Below the pieces are notes generated by a model that did not search any database, had not been told where the DNA came from, and saw only the letters and a program-made list of their open reading frames with translations. A stretch of 64,000 nucleotides of DNA from Flavobacteriales bacterium (lineage in GTDB: Bacteria > Bacteroidota > Bacteroidia > Flavobacteriales_F > PHOS-HE28): positions 74,566 through 138,565 of the forward strand of contig JADKJM010000003.1 of assembly GCA_016721005.1 (NCBI GenBank). The letters run 5' to 3'. The translations under genes were made by a program, and so were the position numbers. Below, piece after piece: positions 8,299 to 17,447 of this stretch (the first letter of the stretch is position 1; each line of letters begins with the position of its first letter).

Positions 8299-10461
8299 TC
8301 ACTCCTTGATGAAGCGGCCGATCGCGCGACCGTCGCCCAGCAACACATAACTACCCGGTGCAAGGCCAGCAAGATCCAGTTGTGCGCTGGTGGCACCTTG
8401 CGTATTCGTGATCATCATGGTACGACCTTGAAGATCCACCACGGTGAGCGTGGAGATCCCCGCCAAAGGTTGAACGGTCGATCGGTCATGCGCCGGTACC
8501 GGGGAAATGTGCGTGGTGCTCACCTCTTCCATCGGTGGTATGCCCAGTGAGAAATCACCCTCCAAGCAAATGGTATAGGTCCCGGCAACCGGTCCACCAC
8601 CATTCCAGATCCGCAAAAGGAGATCGGTGTTCGGCGGTACCATGTCCAGTTGGATCGGGGCGCTGACATTATTCCAACAGGCGACGTATGCCGGTGCATC
8701 GCAGGCGGTGTAGATGGCCGCATTGATGGTTCCTGCGGTGATGGCCTCCAGGATGAGCGTGAGGTTCTGCGTCCACCCGCTGTTGAAGGCGTACCAAGTA
8801 TCCACGATGTTGCCGAACGGGTCACACGGTGGATTCCCGAAGGCGGGAGCGAACACGCATTCGGTGGTGCCGGTGCTCGCCTCGCAGCCGCCCGTGGGTT
8901 GTACGGTCAGCAGCGTAGCACCCGGACAATCATCGTTCTCCACGGCTACGCAGGCGACACTGCACGTCATGGTCAAGCTGAATGGTCCTTGGTTCTGGCC
9001 GTAGCCATGCACCAGCACCAGGTATTCCGTTCCGCTGGTGGTCTGCAGATCCACCCGGCTTGCATTGGCTGCGCAACCCGGGGCATCATCCCCGCCCACC
9101 ACGCATACCGGTGCGGAACAACCGCCGCTGAACACGCTGATCTTGGTGTCATACGCGTTACCGCCGCATGTGCTCAAGGAAACAACCTGGCCATCACCGG
9201 TGAACGTGTACCACACGCCGCTCGTGGTCACATTGGCCGCACCACATGCAGGTAAGGCGGTGAAGGATCCATTGGTCGTGTTCCCCGGAACACTCGCTCC
9301 GCAAGCGATCGGGAGCGCGCCGCCGCAGAGTGCGTTCACCGCTGGGGGCGTCGCCAAGGTGGTGAAGGCCACGGGTCCCACCGTTGTGCTCACATCGCCT
9401 CCGCCGCAATCCTCCGTGATCAGGATCTCATAGTCGGTGGCGAGGGTCAGGCCGGTGATCACCACAGGAGGGCCGTCCACCCCAACGATGCCGGTGATCA
9501 CCGTACCGGTTCCCGGCGTGAAACCCGTCGGGCCGTATTCAATGCTGTACGTGGAACTCGTGTTGTCCGAGGACCACGTTACGGTGGCGCTCACATCCAA
9601 CGGTGAGATGATGATGTTCTGCGGCACCCCACAACTCACGCAACTCACACTCAATTCGAAATCACCCGTTTGGCCATCATAGCCCTGCACAAGCACATGA
9701 TAAGTGGTTCCGGATGTGCCATTGAACACCACGTTGCTGCACAACACGCCACCGACGATATCGTCGTTGCCCGTCACGCATACCAGTGCATCACACGCCC
9801 CGCTGTACACGTTCAGCCGGGTGTCGTACGCACTGTTCGGGCAGGTGCTCACCGTGATCTGCGCATCCTCCCCTTCGAATGTGTACCACACACCCGGCGC
9901 TGTGATGTCCGTGCCACAGGCCGGAGCGGTATCCCCGGTCGCGCCGACCGTTGTGCCCGATACGGTCTGGCCGCAGGTCATGGGCAGCGCACCGTTGCAT
10001 ACGTCGAAGGTCATCGGTGTGCAGGTCACGGCCAGGTCGAAAGTGCCCGTGGCCCCGTTGTAGCCCTGCACAAGGATGTAGTACGTAGTGCCTTCCATCG
10101 CTGCGAATCCGAAGCTGCTGCACAACCCGACACCTGCGGTATCGTCGTTCCCACCCACGCAGGTGATCACCCCGCAGAAGCCTTGGTACACATTCAACTT
10201 CGTGTCGTAGCTGTTGTTCGGACAGGTGGTCACGATCACTTGTGCGTTCGTTCCCTCCAACACGTACCACACACCCGGCGCCGTGATCGTGACGCCACAG
10301 GCCAGGGCCTCGTCCGGGAATGCCGATGCGGTACTTCCGCTCAGTGTCTGTCCGCAGGAGATCGTGATCGCTGAGGCGCATTCATCGTTGGGTGCTTGAG
10401 CCCTACTGGAAATTGAAGAGAGAAGCAAGGCAGCTACAGCAGCCGTGGAAAGTCGGAGCAT
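8299..10461 (-). CDS. Large T9SS-secreted repeat protein with FN3 domain
   Basis: This 720-residue protein starts at MLRLSTAAVAALLLSS, a signal peptide ending SRAQ. It contains four Cys-rich beta-sandwich repeats that begin NDECASAITISCGQ, FDVCNGALPMTCGQ, NALCGGALPIACGA and NDDCPGATLLTV. The first three each contain APGVWYxxEG-like or SGVWYTFTG, the first two SYDTxLNVY or AYDTRLNVY, and a closing YYILVQGYNG-like strand. This is the pattern of pre-peptidase C-terminal-like domains. A fibronectin type III domain (about 305-395, CGVPQNIIISPLDV to FTTLA) sits between repeats 2 and 3. The end (ISPVPAHDRSTVQ ... APGSYVLLGDG ... GRFIKE) is a T9SS type-A sorting domain. It is probably a surface adhesin or binding protein. 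No enzyme motif is visible. Confidence 0.85.
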   Translation of the reverse strand: MLRLSTAAVAALLLSSISSRAQAPNDECASAITISCGQTLSGSTASAFPDEALACGVTITAPGVWYVLEGTNAQVIVTTCPNNSYDTKLNVYQGFCGVITCVGGNDDTAGVGLCSSFGFAAMEGTTYYILVQGYNGATGTFDLAVTCTPMTFDVCNGALPMTCGQTVSGTTVGATGDTAPACGTDITAPGVWYTFEGEDAQITVSTCPNSAYDTRLNVYSGACDALVCVTGNDDIVGGVLCSNVVFNGTSGTTYHVLVQGYDGQTGDFELSVSCVSCGVPQNIIISPLDVSATVTWSSDNTSSTYSIEYGPTGFTPGTGTVITGIVGVDGPPVVITGLTLATDYEILITEDCGGGDVSTTVGPVAFTTLATPPAVNALCGGALPIACGASVPGNTTNGSFTALPACGAANVTTSGVWYTFTGDGQVVSLSTCGGNAYDTKISVFSGGCSAPVCVVGGDDAPGCAANASRVDLQTTSGTEYLVLVHGYGQNQGPFSLTMTCSVACVAVENDDCPGATLLTVQPTGGCEASTGTTECVFAPAFGNPPCDPFGNIVDTWYAFNSGWTQNLTLILEAITAGTINAAIYTACDAPAYVACWNNVSAPIQLDMVPPNTDLLLRIWNGGGPVAGTYTICLEGDFSLGIPPMEEVSTTHISPVPAHDRSTVQPLAGISTLTVVDLQGRTMMITNTQGATSAQLDLAGLAPGSYVLLGDGRAIGRFIKE

Positions 10462-10533
10462 GTGTGATGGGATGGTCGGTGAAGATATCCGTCGCCTTCC
10501 GACCGCACGGATGGCTTTGAAAAGACCCAAGCG

Positions 10534-10630
10534 GCCGCAGATGGCGTAGATGGCGCGGATGTAATGCAGGTGGGTTCGGACCGTATGCAGTGTGCTGGAT
10601 CCTATCCGCGTCATCTGCGCCATCTGCGGC
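10534..10630. repeat. 27-bp imperfect inverted repeat
   Basis: Arms at 10534-10560 and 10604-10630 are reverse complements except for two positions, with a 43-bp spacer. The core reads GCCGCAGATGGCG and its complement. Related ATCCGCGTCAT / ATCCGCGTTCCAT motifs recur at about 60620-60660. This looks like a dispersed intergenic repeat. It lies between the 10461 start and the 10664 stop of minus-strand genes. Confidence 0.75.
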
Positions 10631-10663
10631 TAGGCATTCATCCATGTTATCCTGCGCTCGGGC

Positions 10664-11419
10664 TCACTTCGTCCGTGGGGCTTTGCGCCGCGCCGGATCC
10701 TCATGGAAGTAATACCGCAGATCCACGGTGAGGTAGCTGCCGTTCAACGTGGTACGCACGGTATGCGTGCTGATGGCGGGTGGCCCGCGATAGGTCCAGG
10801 TCATGTCCGCGACCGCCATATCATTGAACGGGCGGTGGTAAGTAGCGCCGAGGTAGAAGGTGCCTGACTTGTAGGTACGGTACTCCACGCCGATGTTCCC
10901 GATCACACCGCCCTGCGCCCAGTTCTTCCGGAAGATCCGCGCACGTCCGGCCGCATCGGCCATGAAGCCCTCCGCATCGCTTGGATAGAAATCCATGGAC
11001 GCTCCCAATGCCGTGTTCATCCATGCGCGCTCTCCGAGCCGGATGAACACAAGACCCATGATCGGCATTTCATACCCCACGTACTTCATGGTGCCCGTGG
11101 CATCGAAGCCGCTCGTATCATTCACGATGCGGAACGAATAGCGCCGTTGGATCTGCCCGATCCCTGTCTCGAACGAGATCATGTTCGTGACCCCCACGCG
11201 CACGTTCATCCCGAAGGCGATACCGCCCTGGAGGTTCATGGTGTACCGCACATGGTCGATCTCCTCTGCGGTGTTCCGGTCGAAGTAGTCCAAGGCGATC
11301 ACCGGTTTCACCTGTAAGCCCAAGGTCGTGACGCCGCGCTGGGCCACTGCGGACGGTACCATGGCAATGAGTCCAGTGGCCAGAACGATGGCGGATCGGG
11401 ATCTCCTTAGGAGGAACAT
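10664..11419 (-). CDS. Outer-membrane beta-barrel protein
   Basis: This 251-residue protein starts at MFLLRRSRSAIVLATG, a signal peptide ending AVAQ. The mature part alternates polar and hydrophobic residues in amphipathic strands (LGLQVKPVIALDYF, GGIAFGMNVRVGVTNMISFETGIGQIQRRYSF, NTALGASMDFYP, GGVIGNIGVEYRTY, TFYLGATYHRPFNDMA) and ends with an aromatic strand (GSYLTVDLRYYF). These are features of the 8- to 10-stranded outer-membrane barrels common in Bacteroidota. No specific function can be assigned. A CATCTTTG box lies about 10 bp before the start. Confidence 0.8.
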   Translation of the reverse strand: MFLLRRSRSAIVLATGLIAMVPSAVAQRGVTTLGLQVKPVIALDYFDRNTAEEIDHVRYTMNLQGGIAFGMNVRVGVTNMISFETGIGQIQRRYSFRIVNDTSGFDATGTMKYVGYEMPIMGLVFIRLGERAWMNTALGASMDFYPSDAEGFMADAAGRARIFRKNWAQGGVIGNIGVEYRTYKSGTFYLGATYHRPFNDMAVADMTWTYRGPPAISTHTVRTTLNGSYLTVDLRYYFHEDPARRKAPRTK

Positions 11420-11511
11420 GGTGCGCTCAAAGATGCCTACGAGTGGCTTGGCGTGAGGACCGCGCAAAGACGAACGGTCCATTCCGCACAAGGAACGTAC
11501 AGGCTCGGCCA

Positions 11512-12099
11512 TTATTCCGTCAACCACGTGCTCACTTGATCCAGCGGCTTGCGCTGCCCTTTGGGCCATTCACCCTCCGGGTAACCGATGAAGAGCAGCC
11601 CCAATGCTTGGTCGTTCGGGCCGAGGCCGAGGAAGTCGCGCATTTCCGATCCCATGGCTACGCCGCTGGTGGCCCAGAATGCACCAAGACCATATGCCGC
11701 GCAGGTCAGTTGCATGTTCTGCACGGCACAGGCCACGGCCAATTGTTCGTCGCGTTCACTGATCTTGCCGTTCGGATCGCGCACCATGCCCAACCCGATC
11801 ACCACCGTGCTTTGCAATGGACGTTGGGTGATATTGTCGAATTTCCGTTGCAGGAATTTCTCCGGAGCGGTCGTGCGGCGATACGTTTCGCCGAGGAAGG
11901 AGGAAAGCCGTGTACGCGCAGTGCCGGTGAACACGGTGAACCGCCATGGCTGCGTCATGCCATGCGTGGGCGCCCACGTGCCGTTGGTGAGAATGCGCTC
12001 CACCAGTTCGCGATGGACCTCACGCGGTGAATAGTCCTTCGGATGGATCGTCCGTCGTTGGCGGATGAGTTCGCTGATCTCGCTGATACTGAATTTCAT
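11512..12099 (-). CDS. Nitroreductase family protein (YdjA-like)
   Basis: This 195-residue protein starts at MKFSISEISELIRQRRTIHP. RRTIHPKDYS and NGTWAPTHGMTQPWRF are the nitroreductase FMN-contact motifs. The C-terminal AYGLGAFWATSG and ALGLLFIGYPEGEWPKGQRKPLDQV complete the single-domain fold. The family transfers electrons from NAD(P)H through FMN to nitro or quinone compounds. The real substrate is unknown. A CTTTGC motif immediately upstream (TTCTCTTTGCAGCCAC before the ATG) suggests a very short leader. Confidence 0.88.
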   Translation of the reverse strand: MKFSISEISELIRQRRTIHPKDYSPREVHRELVERILTNGTWAPTHGMTQPWRFTVFTGTARTRLSSFLGETYRRTTAPEKFLQRKFDNITQRPLQSTVVIGLGMVRDPNGKISERDEQLAVACAVQNMQLTCAAYGLGAFWATSGVAMGSEMRDFLGLGPNDQALGLLFIGYPEGEWPKGQRKPLDQVSTWLTE

Positions 12100-12351
12100 G
12101 TGGCTGCAAAGAGAAGGGATCCGGAGGATACCGCGTTGGGGGCAGGTTGCGTACTGGACTTCCACAGGATTTGTTGGTCGGAGCACCTGTTCGGGCAACT
12201 CCTGATGACACGTGCAGTCCATGGGTGAGTGATCCACATCAGGAGATCAACTACTGTCCGCCGCGCGATGGAACCTGCTGGCAGGAGAGCGGACGAGGTA
12301 ACGCGCTGGGTTGGGAGGTGGAACGCGAATAGCGGTGGCTTACACCCCGGA

Positions 12352-13173
12352 CTATTTCTTCGCCTTCACCTTCACCGCCGTGGCGGAGAACACCATGTAG
12401 ATGTCCAGGTAGGGTCGGATGCCGAGCGGTGCCTTGCGGTTCGCTTCAACGGGGATCACCAACAATTCCTTGTCGCCCCAATGTGCCAACCGATAGGCCT
12501 TGTACTTCTTGAATAGCGCCAGCTTGGGGTAGCGGTCCTGGAAGCTATCGATGCCATCGGGCCAGTTGCGTTCGTGGCTGCGGAAGATCACCGCTTCGAT
12601 CTCGGCCTTGCTCAGTCCTTGCTTCTCCAGCGCTACGAGTGCTTCCGGGTCATCCGAGAGGTCGTAGGTGGCGAAAACATCATCCGCCTTCAGGATCTGC
12701 GCGCTGGGCAGACCGCGCCACGCTGGTCCCTTGCTCGCGCGGGCCTTCGCAGGTATGTTATCGATCACTTCCACACCCCCGCTGCGGAACACCAGGTGGA
12801 TGTCCTCCACGCTGCGCAGGTCGTCGGGCATGTGGAAATTGCCGATGGCGGGCAGGCTCACCAGAACAAAAGCACCTTCGTCCGTGGCGTACTCGCACAT
12901 CAGGTAGGCCGTGTAATTCGCGAGGGCTGCGCGGTTCGCCATGCGGGCGCTATCGGTCCGCAATCCTATTGGCCAATGATCCTCGGTACTGTTGTGCTGG
13001 GCCTTGGCCATCACTTCGCTGTTCAGGCCAGCGGCCTGCATACCGGCTTGCGCCGCAGTGTTGCCCAGATCGGGCTTCAACACCAGCATGGTTGGATCCA
13101 CGATGCGAACCGGCGTTTGGGCGGTGCCGATGAACGGTAGAAGGACGATGCTGAGGAGAAGTGAACGGAACAT
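12352..13173 (-). CDS. Secreted protein of unknown function
   Basis: This 273-residue protein starts at MFRSLLLSIVLLPFIGTAQ, a signal peptide. I do not recognise the family. The mature part has predicted mixed alpha/beta content with stretches such as AALANYTAYLMCEYATDEGAFVLVSLP cut by Pro/Asp loops, a DDLRSVEDIHLVFRS segment and a basic C-terminus (VFSATAVKVKAKK). No metal-binding or catalytic motif stands out. It is a single gene flanked by 250 bp without genes on its downstream side and divergent from the gpx gene upstream. Confidence 0.75.
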   Translation of the reverse strand: MFRSLLLSIVLLPFIGTAQTPVRIVDPTMLVLKPDLGNTAAQAGMQAAGLNSEVMAKAQHNSTEDHWPIGLRTDSARMANRAALANYTAYLMCEYATDEGAFVLVSLPAIGNFHMPDDLRSVEDIHLVFRSGGVEVIDNIPAKARASKGPAWRGLPSAQILKADDVFATYDLSDDPEALVALEKQGLSKAEIEAVIFRSHERNWPDGIDSFQDRYPKLALFKKYKAYRLAHWGDKELLVIPVEANRKAPLGIRPYLDIYMVFSATAVKVKAKK

Positions 13174-13310
13174 GGGCGCGTTGTACGGTTGAAGCGCGCA
13201 AAAGGTAACATCACGACCCAAGGGATCCTGATGGTCAAAGCGGATCGAGCGCGCGTGTCAGTTGTTCACCGGACAATGCGGAACTTCGCCGACCCGTGCC
13301 ACAACGAACC

Positions 13311-13880
13311 ATGTACCATATGCTCCTATTCTCCTTCCTCGGTCTGTTCGGCTGTTTCAAAGGAGCGCGCACACCCGACCCGGGTGCGGTCGCGCCCACG
13401 GCCAGCTTCCATGCGCTCGCCGCGACGGACATCCACGGCAAACCGTTCGACTTCTCCACACTGAAAGGCAAGAAGGTGATCGTGGTGAACACCGCGAGCG
13501 AATGTGGCTACACCCCACAATATGCGCAGTTGCAGGAACTGTACGACACCTACAAGGAGAAGGGCTTGGTGATCATCGGCTTTCCGTGCGATCAGTTCGG
13601 CGGGCAGGAACCGGGCACTGAGGTGGAGATCGAAGCCTTCTGCCAGAAGAATTACAAGGTGACCTTTCCGATGATGAGCAAGGTGAAGGTGAAAGGCGAT
13701 GGCCAGCACGCGGTGTATCAATGGCTCACATCGAAGGCATTGAACGGAGCCATGGACGCCACGGTGAAGTGGAACTTCCACAAGTTCCTCGTGGATGAGG
13801 AGGGCCATTTGGTGATGTCCCTTGAAAGCGGTGTAAGTCCGTTGGATGAGCGTGTGTTGAATTGGCTCGACGGCAAATGA
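13311..13880 (+). CDS. Glutathione peroxidase family protein, putative lipoprotein
   Basis: About 189 residues. The N-terminus (MYHMLLFSFLGLFGCFKG) looks like a lipoprotein signal with a lipobox around LFGC, so the enzyme is probably periplasm-facing; MLLFSF at 13320 is an equally good start. The GPx domain shows the catalytic Cys65 in NTASECGYTPQY, the FPCDQFGGQEPG motif with the conserved Gln, and the Trp-Asn pair in VKWNFHKFLVD. Bacterial Cys-type GPx enzymes usually reduce peroxides with thioredoxin or another thiol. The stop overlaps the start of bshB1 (ATGA), which suggests coupling to bacillithiol, but that link is inference. Confidence 0.9.
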   Translation: MYHMLLFSFLGLFGCFKGARTPDPGAVAPTASFHALAATDIHGKPFDFSTLKGKKVIVVNTASECGYTPQYAQLQELYDTYKEKGLVIIGFPCDQFGGQEPGTEVEIEAFCQKNYKVTFPMMSKVKVKGDGQHAVYQWLTSKALNGAMDATVKWNFHKFLVDEEGHLVMSLESGVSPLDERVLNWLDGK

Positions 13881-14599
13881 CCGAGCACGTCGATATCCTG
13901 TGCATCACGGCACATCCGGATGATGTGGAGATCAGCATGGCCGGAACGGTGCTTCACCATATAGCGCTGGGTCATTCGGTCGGCTTGGTGGAACTGACCG
14001 CCGGTGAATTGGGAACGCGCGGTACACCGGAATTGCGACGGACCGAAGCAGAGGCTGCGCGTCGTGTTCTTGGTGCAGCGTTCCGTTACCAACTCGGGTT
14101 GCCCGATGGTTTCCTCCGCGCGGATCGTGAAAGCCTGATCACCGTCGTGAAAACCATCCGGCGTCATCGCCCGCGTGTGGTGTTGACGAACGCCATCCGC
14201 GATCGTCATCCGGACCACGGTCGCGCCGCGGAATTGGTGGCGGAGGCCTGTTTCCTCAGTGGTCTCCGGCGCATCGATACCACGCACGAAGGCGTTGCGC
14301 AAGAAGCATGGCGGCCAACCACATTGCTGCATGCGATCCAGGACCGCTACATCGATCCCGACATCGTCTTCGACATCACCCCGCATTGGGAGAAGAAGTT
14401 GGAAGCCCTGCTGTGTTTCAAGTCGCAGTTCCATGATCCGGCGAGTACGGAACCCACAAGCCCGATCGCTCGTCCGGATTTCCTTCCCTTCCTCGAAGGC
14501 CGTACCCGCGAGATGGGGCGTTCGATCATGGTCGGGTTCGGTGAAGGCTTCACCACGAGTCGGCCATTCGGCGTGAAGAACGTGTTGGATCTGATCTGA
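13877..14599 (+). CDS. bshB1: Bacillithiol biosynthesis deacetylase BshB1
   Basis: This 240-residue protein starts at the ATG at 13877 that overlaps the upstream TGA. It belongs to the PIG-L/LmbE deacetylase family: the zinc motif AHPDDVEIS (AHPDD) near the N-terminus, GELGTRGTPELRRTEA, and the second metal histidine in RDRHPDHGRAAELV. BshB1 removes the acetyl group from N-acetylglucosaminyl malate in bacillithiol synthesis. The C-terminal RSIMVGFGEGF ... RPFGVKNVLDLI is typical of the BshB1 branch in Bacteroidota. Its partners (bshA, bshC) are not in this window. Confidence 0.9.
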   Translation: MTEHVDILCITAHPDDVEISMAGTVLHHIALGHSVGLVELTAGELGTRGTPELRRTEAEAARRVLGAAFRYQLGLPDGFLRADRESLITVVKTIRRHRPRVVLTNAIRDRHPDHGRAAELVAEACFLSGLRRIDTTHEGVAQEAWRPTTLLHAIQDRYIDPDIVFDITPHWEKKLEALLCFKSQFHDPASTEPTSPIARPDFLPFLEGRTREMGRSIMVGFGEGFTTSRPFGVKNVLDLI

Positions 14600-14607
14600 T
14601 CCACCGA

Positions 14608-15864
14608 TCACCGACCCACCATCCGGATCCACAGGGTGCGGAGGCGCTCCACATCATCCGCATTGGGCAGGTAGTGCCGCATGTGCGCACGGGTGATGCG
14701 ATTGAAAATGAAGATCTGGTAGAGTACTGCGGAACAGTACGCGAGACTCGTGGTGATGGCCGCACCGGTCAGGCCCATGGAAGGGATCACCTGATAGCCC
14801 ACTATAAGGGTGATCACCAACCCGATCCCGGAACCGATCGTGTTGTGATGGACGCGGCCGCTTCCGCTGAGGTAATGACTCAAGGCTTGCGATGCGCTCA
14901 TTGCCACGAGTCCCGGGGACATCCATGCGATCAACGGGGCAATGCCCACAACCTCGGGACCGAAGACCAGTTGATACACGGTGTCGGGAAGAAGCAGCAG
15001 GATGATCACCGTACACAAGGCGATCAACGTGGCGATCTTCAGGACCGTGAGGCTCAGGTCCCGTTGGCGTTCGAGGTCCGCGGTATTGCTCACACGGGCA
15101 TACAGGACCGTGCCCAGGCTCTTCGGTACCAGCCAAGCGCTTTCCGCGAGTTGGGTGGTGACGGAGTACAGGCCGAGCAGTGCGGATCCCTGCATGCGGT
15201 CGATCAACAAGTACACGAACCGGTAGTTGAGCAGCTGCAATCCGTTGGCGAGCTGCGACAGCGCGCCCAACCGGAAGAGTTCCACCAGTGGATGACCGAC
15301 GGCAGTGATGCGCGAACCTCCATCCGTGAGAAGAAGGCCGCCGATCAATGCGATGACACCATCCGCGACGAAGCCCGCATGGATATAATCCATTACGGTC
15401 GCGCCATCATACTGGACAAGGATCGTGAACGCAGCGAGCAGCAGGATCGATTGCACAAGCAGAAGGGAATTGTGCGCGCCATAGCGTTCGCGACCCAACA
15501 ACAGGTTGCTGTGGATCCCCGTGATGGAACGCAGCCACGCCAGAAGGACGGTCGGTAGCACGTACTCCGTGGGCACCATCGGAAGCCACCGCATGATCAC
15601 CCACGCAACAGTGGCCGTGATGATGGCCCAGCCGTACGAGGGCCATCGCAGTGTGGAGGTCGCATAGCGTGCAGCGAGGTAGACCAACCCACCGCCACCG
15701 ACGATATTGTTGAAGAGAAGGATGAAGGTGATGCCGAGGATGATGAGCGCGATGGTGCCCACACCATCCATCCCCAAGGTCCGCGCGGACACGGCGACCA
15801 GCAACAGGTTCGCGACGGCGATGAGCACCCGCGTACCGATCGTGCCGATGACAGGAAGGATCAT
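14608..15864 (-). CDS. Polysaccharide flippase (MOP/Wzx-like)
   Basis: This 418-residue protein is almost entirely hydrophobic, with about 12 predicted membrane segments starting at MILPVIGTIGTRVLIAVANLLLVAVSA. This matches the oligosaccharide flippase (RfbX/MATE-like) superfamily, which moves lipid-linked glycans across the inner membrane. Polar features such as GSALLGLYSVTTQLAESAWLVPKSLGTVLYARVS are typical of the family. Its ATG overlaps the stop of the upstream gene, making it the third gene of a glycan operon (18594 down to 14608). The transported glycan is unknown. Confidence 0.85.
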   Translation of the reverse strand: MILPVIGTIGTRVLIAVANLLLVAVSARTLGMDGVGTIALIILGITFILLFNNIVGGGGLVYLAARYATSTLRWPSYGWAIITATVAWVIMRWLPMVPTEYVLPTVLLAWLRSITGIHSNLLLGRERYGAHNSLLLVQSILLLAAFTILVQYDGATVMDYIHAGFVADGVIALIGGLLLTDGGSRITAVGHPLVELFRLGALSQLANGLQLLNYRFVYLLIDRMQGSALLGLYSVTTQLAESAWLVPKSLGTVLYARVSNTADLERQRDLSLTVLKIATLIALCTVIILLLLPDTVYQLVFGPEVVGIAPLIAWMSPGLVAMSASQALSHYLSGSGRVHHNTIGSGIGLVITLIVGYQVIPSMGLTGAAITTSLAYCSAVLYQIFIFNRITRAHMRHYLPNADDVERLRTLWIRMVGR

Positions 15865-17447
15865 GCGCCCTCGTCCTTCTTGCGTGAATGGCGTCGTTTG
15901 CTGCGGCTCGCGTTCGCCTTCTTGCCTGAAACAACAGGGCTTCGTAGGCCATCCACCAGCGTCACATCGCCCATGCCCGATACGGTCCGGACACCGAGTC
16001 CATAGGACGTGGCCCGAAAGCCCTCGATCCGCTGGACCTCCTCCTCGGCAAAGCCGTGTTCGTCCAAACGCGTGATCCGGTTCAACACCACAATGGATGC
16101 GTGCGGATCGGAGGCATCGAGGGCAGGCCGGTAGAGCGCGCCTTCATGTTCGAACGGCACACCGGCTGGTCGCGCGGAACGCACGTCCCATTTCACAGGC
16201 CCGGACCCGACCTGCACGAACGGCCCGAATGGCGAAGCGGAATGATGGATGACCAGGTCCGTATCGCCATCCGCATCCTCGGTGCCCATGAGCCACCATC
16301 GATGGCGGAATTGAAAGAGAGTTGGTGCATGCACGCCGAACTCAGCGATGGTCGAACCTTTCTCCAGACCGTCGTTGGTCGTGTTCAGTTGATACAACTC
16401 GATCCTGTCGTCATCGATCGAACCCTGCAGGACATGGACCTTGCCTTCGATCAGGAGCGTGAACGGATACTCATGGCGCCCATCGATGTCCAACATCGTG
16501 CGTGATCGTTTCAGGATGTTATCGGGTTTTGGTCTCACGCGTGAGATCAGCGAATGGCCATCCTCAATGGTCAACTTGCGATAGAGCACGTTCAATTCAC
16601 CTTCATCATCCATGTACCCGAAGGGTTCCAGACGCGCCTTCCCTTTGGATGTTGCGGGCATCCACCGGACGTTCATGCTCGCATTTTCCCGCAGCAACGC
16701 ATGAACCGGTTGGTGCAGGATCCCGATGTTCCATTCGCCGATGGATGGGGAGGATGACCCACGACCGGTGCTTCCGAGGAGTTTCCTGAAACGATGGGAG
16801 AGAAGGGTGAAGAAACCCGGGAAGGGGATCGCGATCAGTTCATCCTCCGATGGTGGCGGCACCGATACGCCGGTGGCGATGCGTTCCTGCATCACTGCGG
16901 CCGGCCAACCCATGATGCTTTCCAGGATCTGGTCCGCGCAGGCAGCAGGATCCTCCGGCCGGGACCGGAAGCAACCGTTCAGCAGGACACCACCACTGGT
17001 GCTCTCCAGAAGGTCAGCGTGGACCGTGGGCCACCCAAGGAAGGATTCACGCATTCCGGTCGGCACCGATCGCGGGGAGGAGTTGTCCGCGTTGCGGAAC
17101 TCCCACACTTCCTGCCCCGTTCTTCCTCGGTAGGTGGATCCATCGGCGCCACCCACGCACAACACCACGTCCGCTTGGTGTGAGATCGGATCATTCACGG
17201 AGAATTCCGGTCCGAGGTCCTGGGCGTTCTCCGGTTCGCCCAACGCGCCGAACCCCTGCATGGCTTGCACAACGTATCGATCGAACATCGCTCCGCCGCG
17301 CGGTGCATCGCGCACATCGGTAACCGCGATGGATCCGATCCATTCCACTCCCTTCACCGCACGCAATTTCTCCAACGCCATGTGCTCCCAATGGCGCAAG
17401 GGCAGGGGCCCGATCAACGCGGCCAGCTTCACACGATCAATGGCCAT
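15861..17447 (-). CDS. GINT1-like glucosaminyltransferase-domain protein with N-terminal formyltransferase-like domain
   Basis: This 528-residue protein starts at MAIDRVKLAALIGPLPLRHW. Residues 1-200 resemble a formyltransferase/Rossmann-like domain (ADVVLCVGG, LGWPTVHADL). From about 220 the sequence looks like a five-bladed beta-propeller of the kind named after the N-terminal domain of plant glucosamine inositolphosphorylceramide transferase 1: WNIGILHQPVHALL, FGYMDDEGELNVLYRKL, YPFTLLIEGKVHVLQ, APTLFQFRHRWWLMGT, VKWDVRSARPAG. The Lys/Arg-rich tail (KKANASRSKRRHSRKKDE) is odd. It sits between a GT4 gene, with which it overlaps 11 bp, and a flippase gene, so a role in building a cell-surface glycan is likely. 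The family call is from motif memory and is moderate. Confidence 0.6.
   Translation of the reverse strand: MAIDRVKLAALIGPLPLRHWEHMALEKLRAVKGVEWIGSIAVTDVRDAPRGGAMFDRYVVQAMQGFGALGEPENAQDLGPEFSVNDPISHQADVVLCVGGADGSTYRGRTGQEVWEFRNADNSSPRSVPTGMRESFLGWPTVHADLLESTSGGVLLNGCFRSRPEDPAACADQILESIMGWPAAVMQERIATGVSVPPPSEDELIAIPFPGFFTLLSHRFRKLLGSTGRGSSSPSIGEWNIGILHQPVHALLRENASMNVRWMPATSKGKARLEPFGYMDDEGELNVLYRKLTIEDGHSLISRVRPKPDNILKRSRTMLDIDGRHEYPFTLLIEGKVHVLQGSIDDDRIELYQLNTTNDGLEKGSTIAEFGVHAPTLFQFRHRWWLMGTEDADGDTDLVIHHSASPFGPFVQVGSGPVKWDVRSARPAGVPFEHEGALYRPALDASDPHASIVVLNRITRLDEHGFAEEEVQRIEGFRATSYGLGVRTVSGMGDVTLVDGLRSPVVSGKKANASRSKRRHSRKKDEGA

Noticed and set aside
14674..15558. 294-codon plus-strand frame in the flippase gene
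   Set aside because: Charged, low-complexity shadow of a hydrophobic membrane protein frame.
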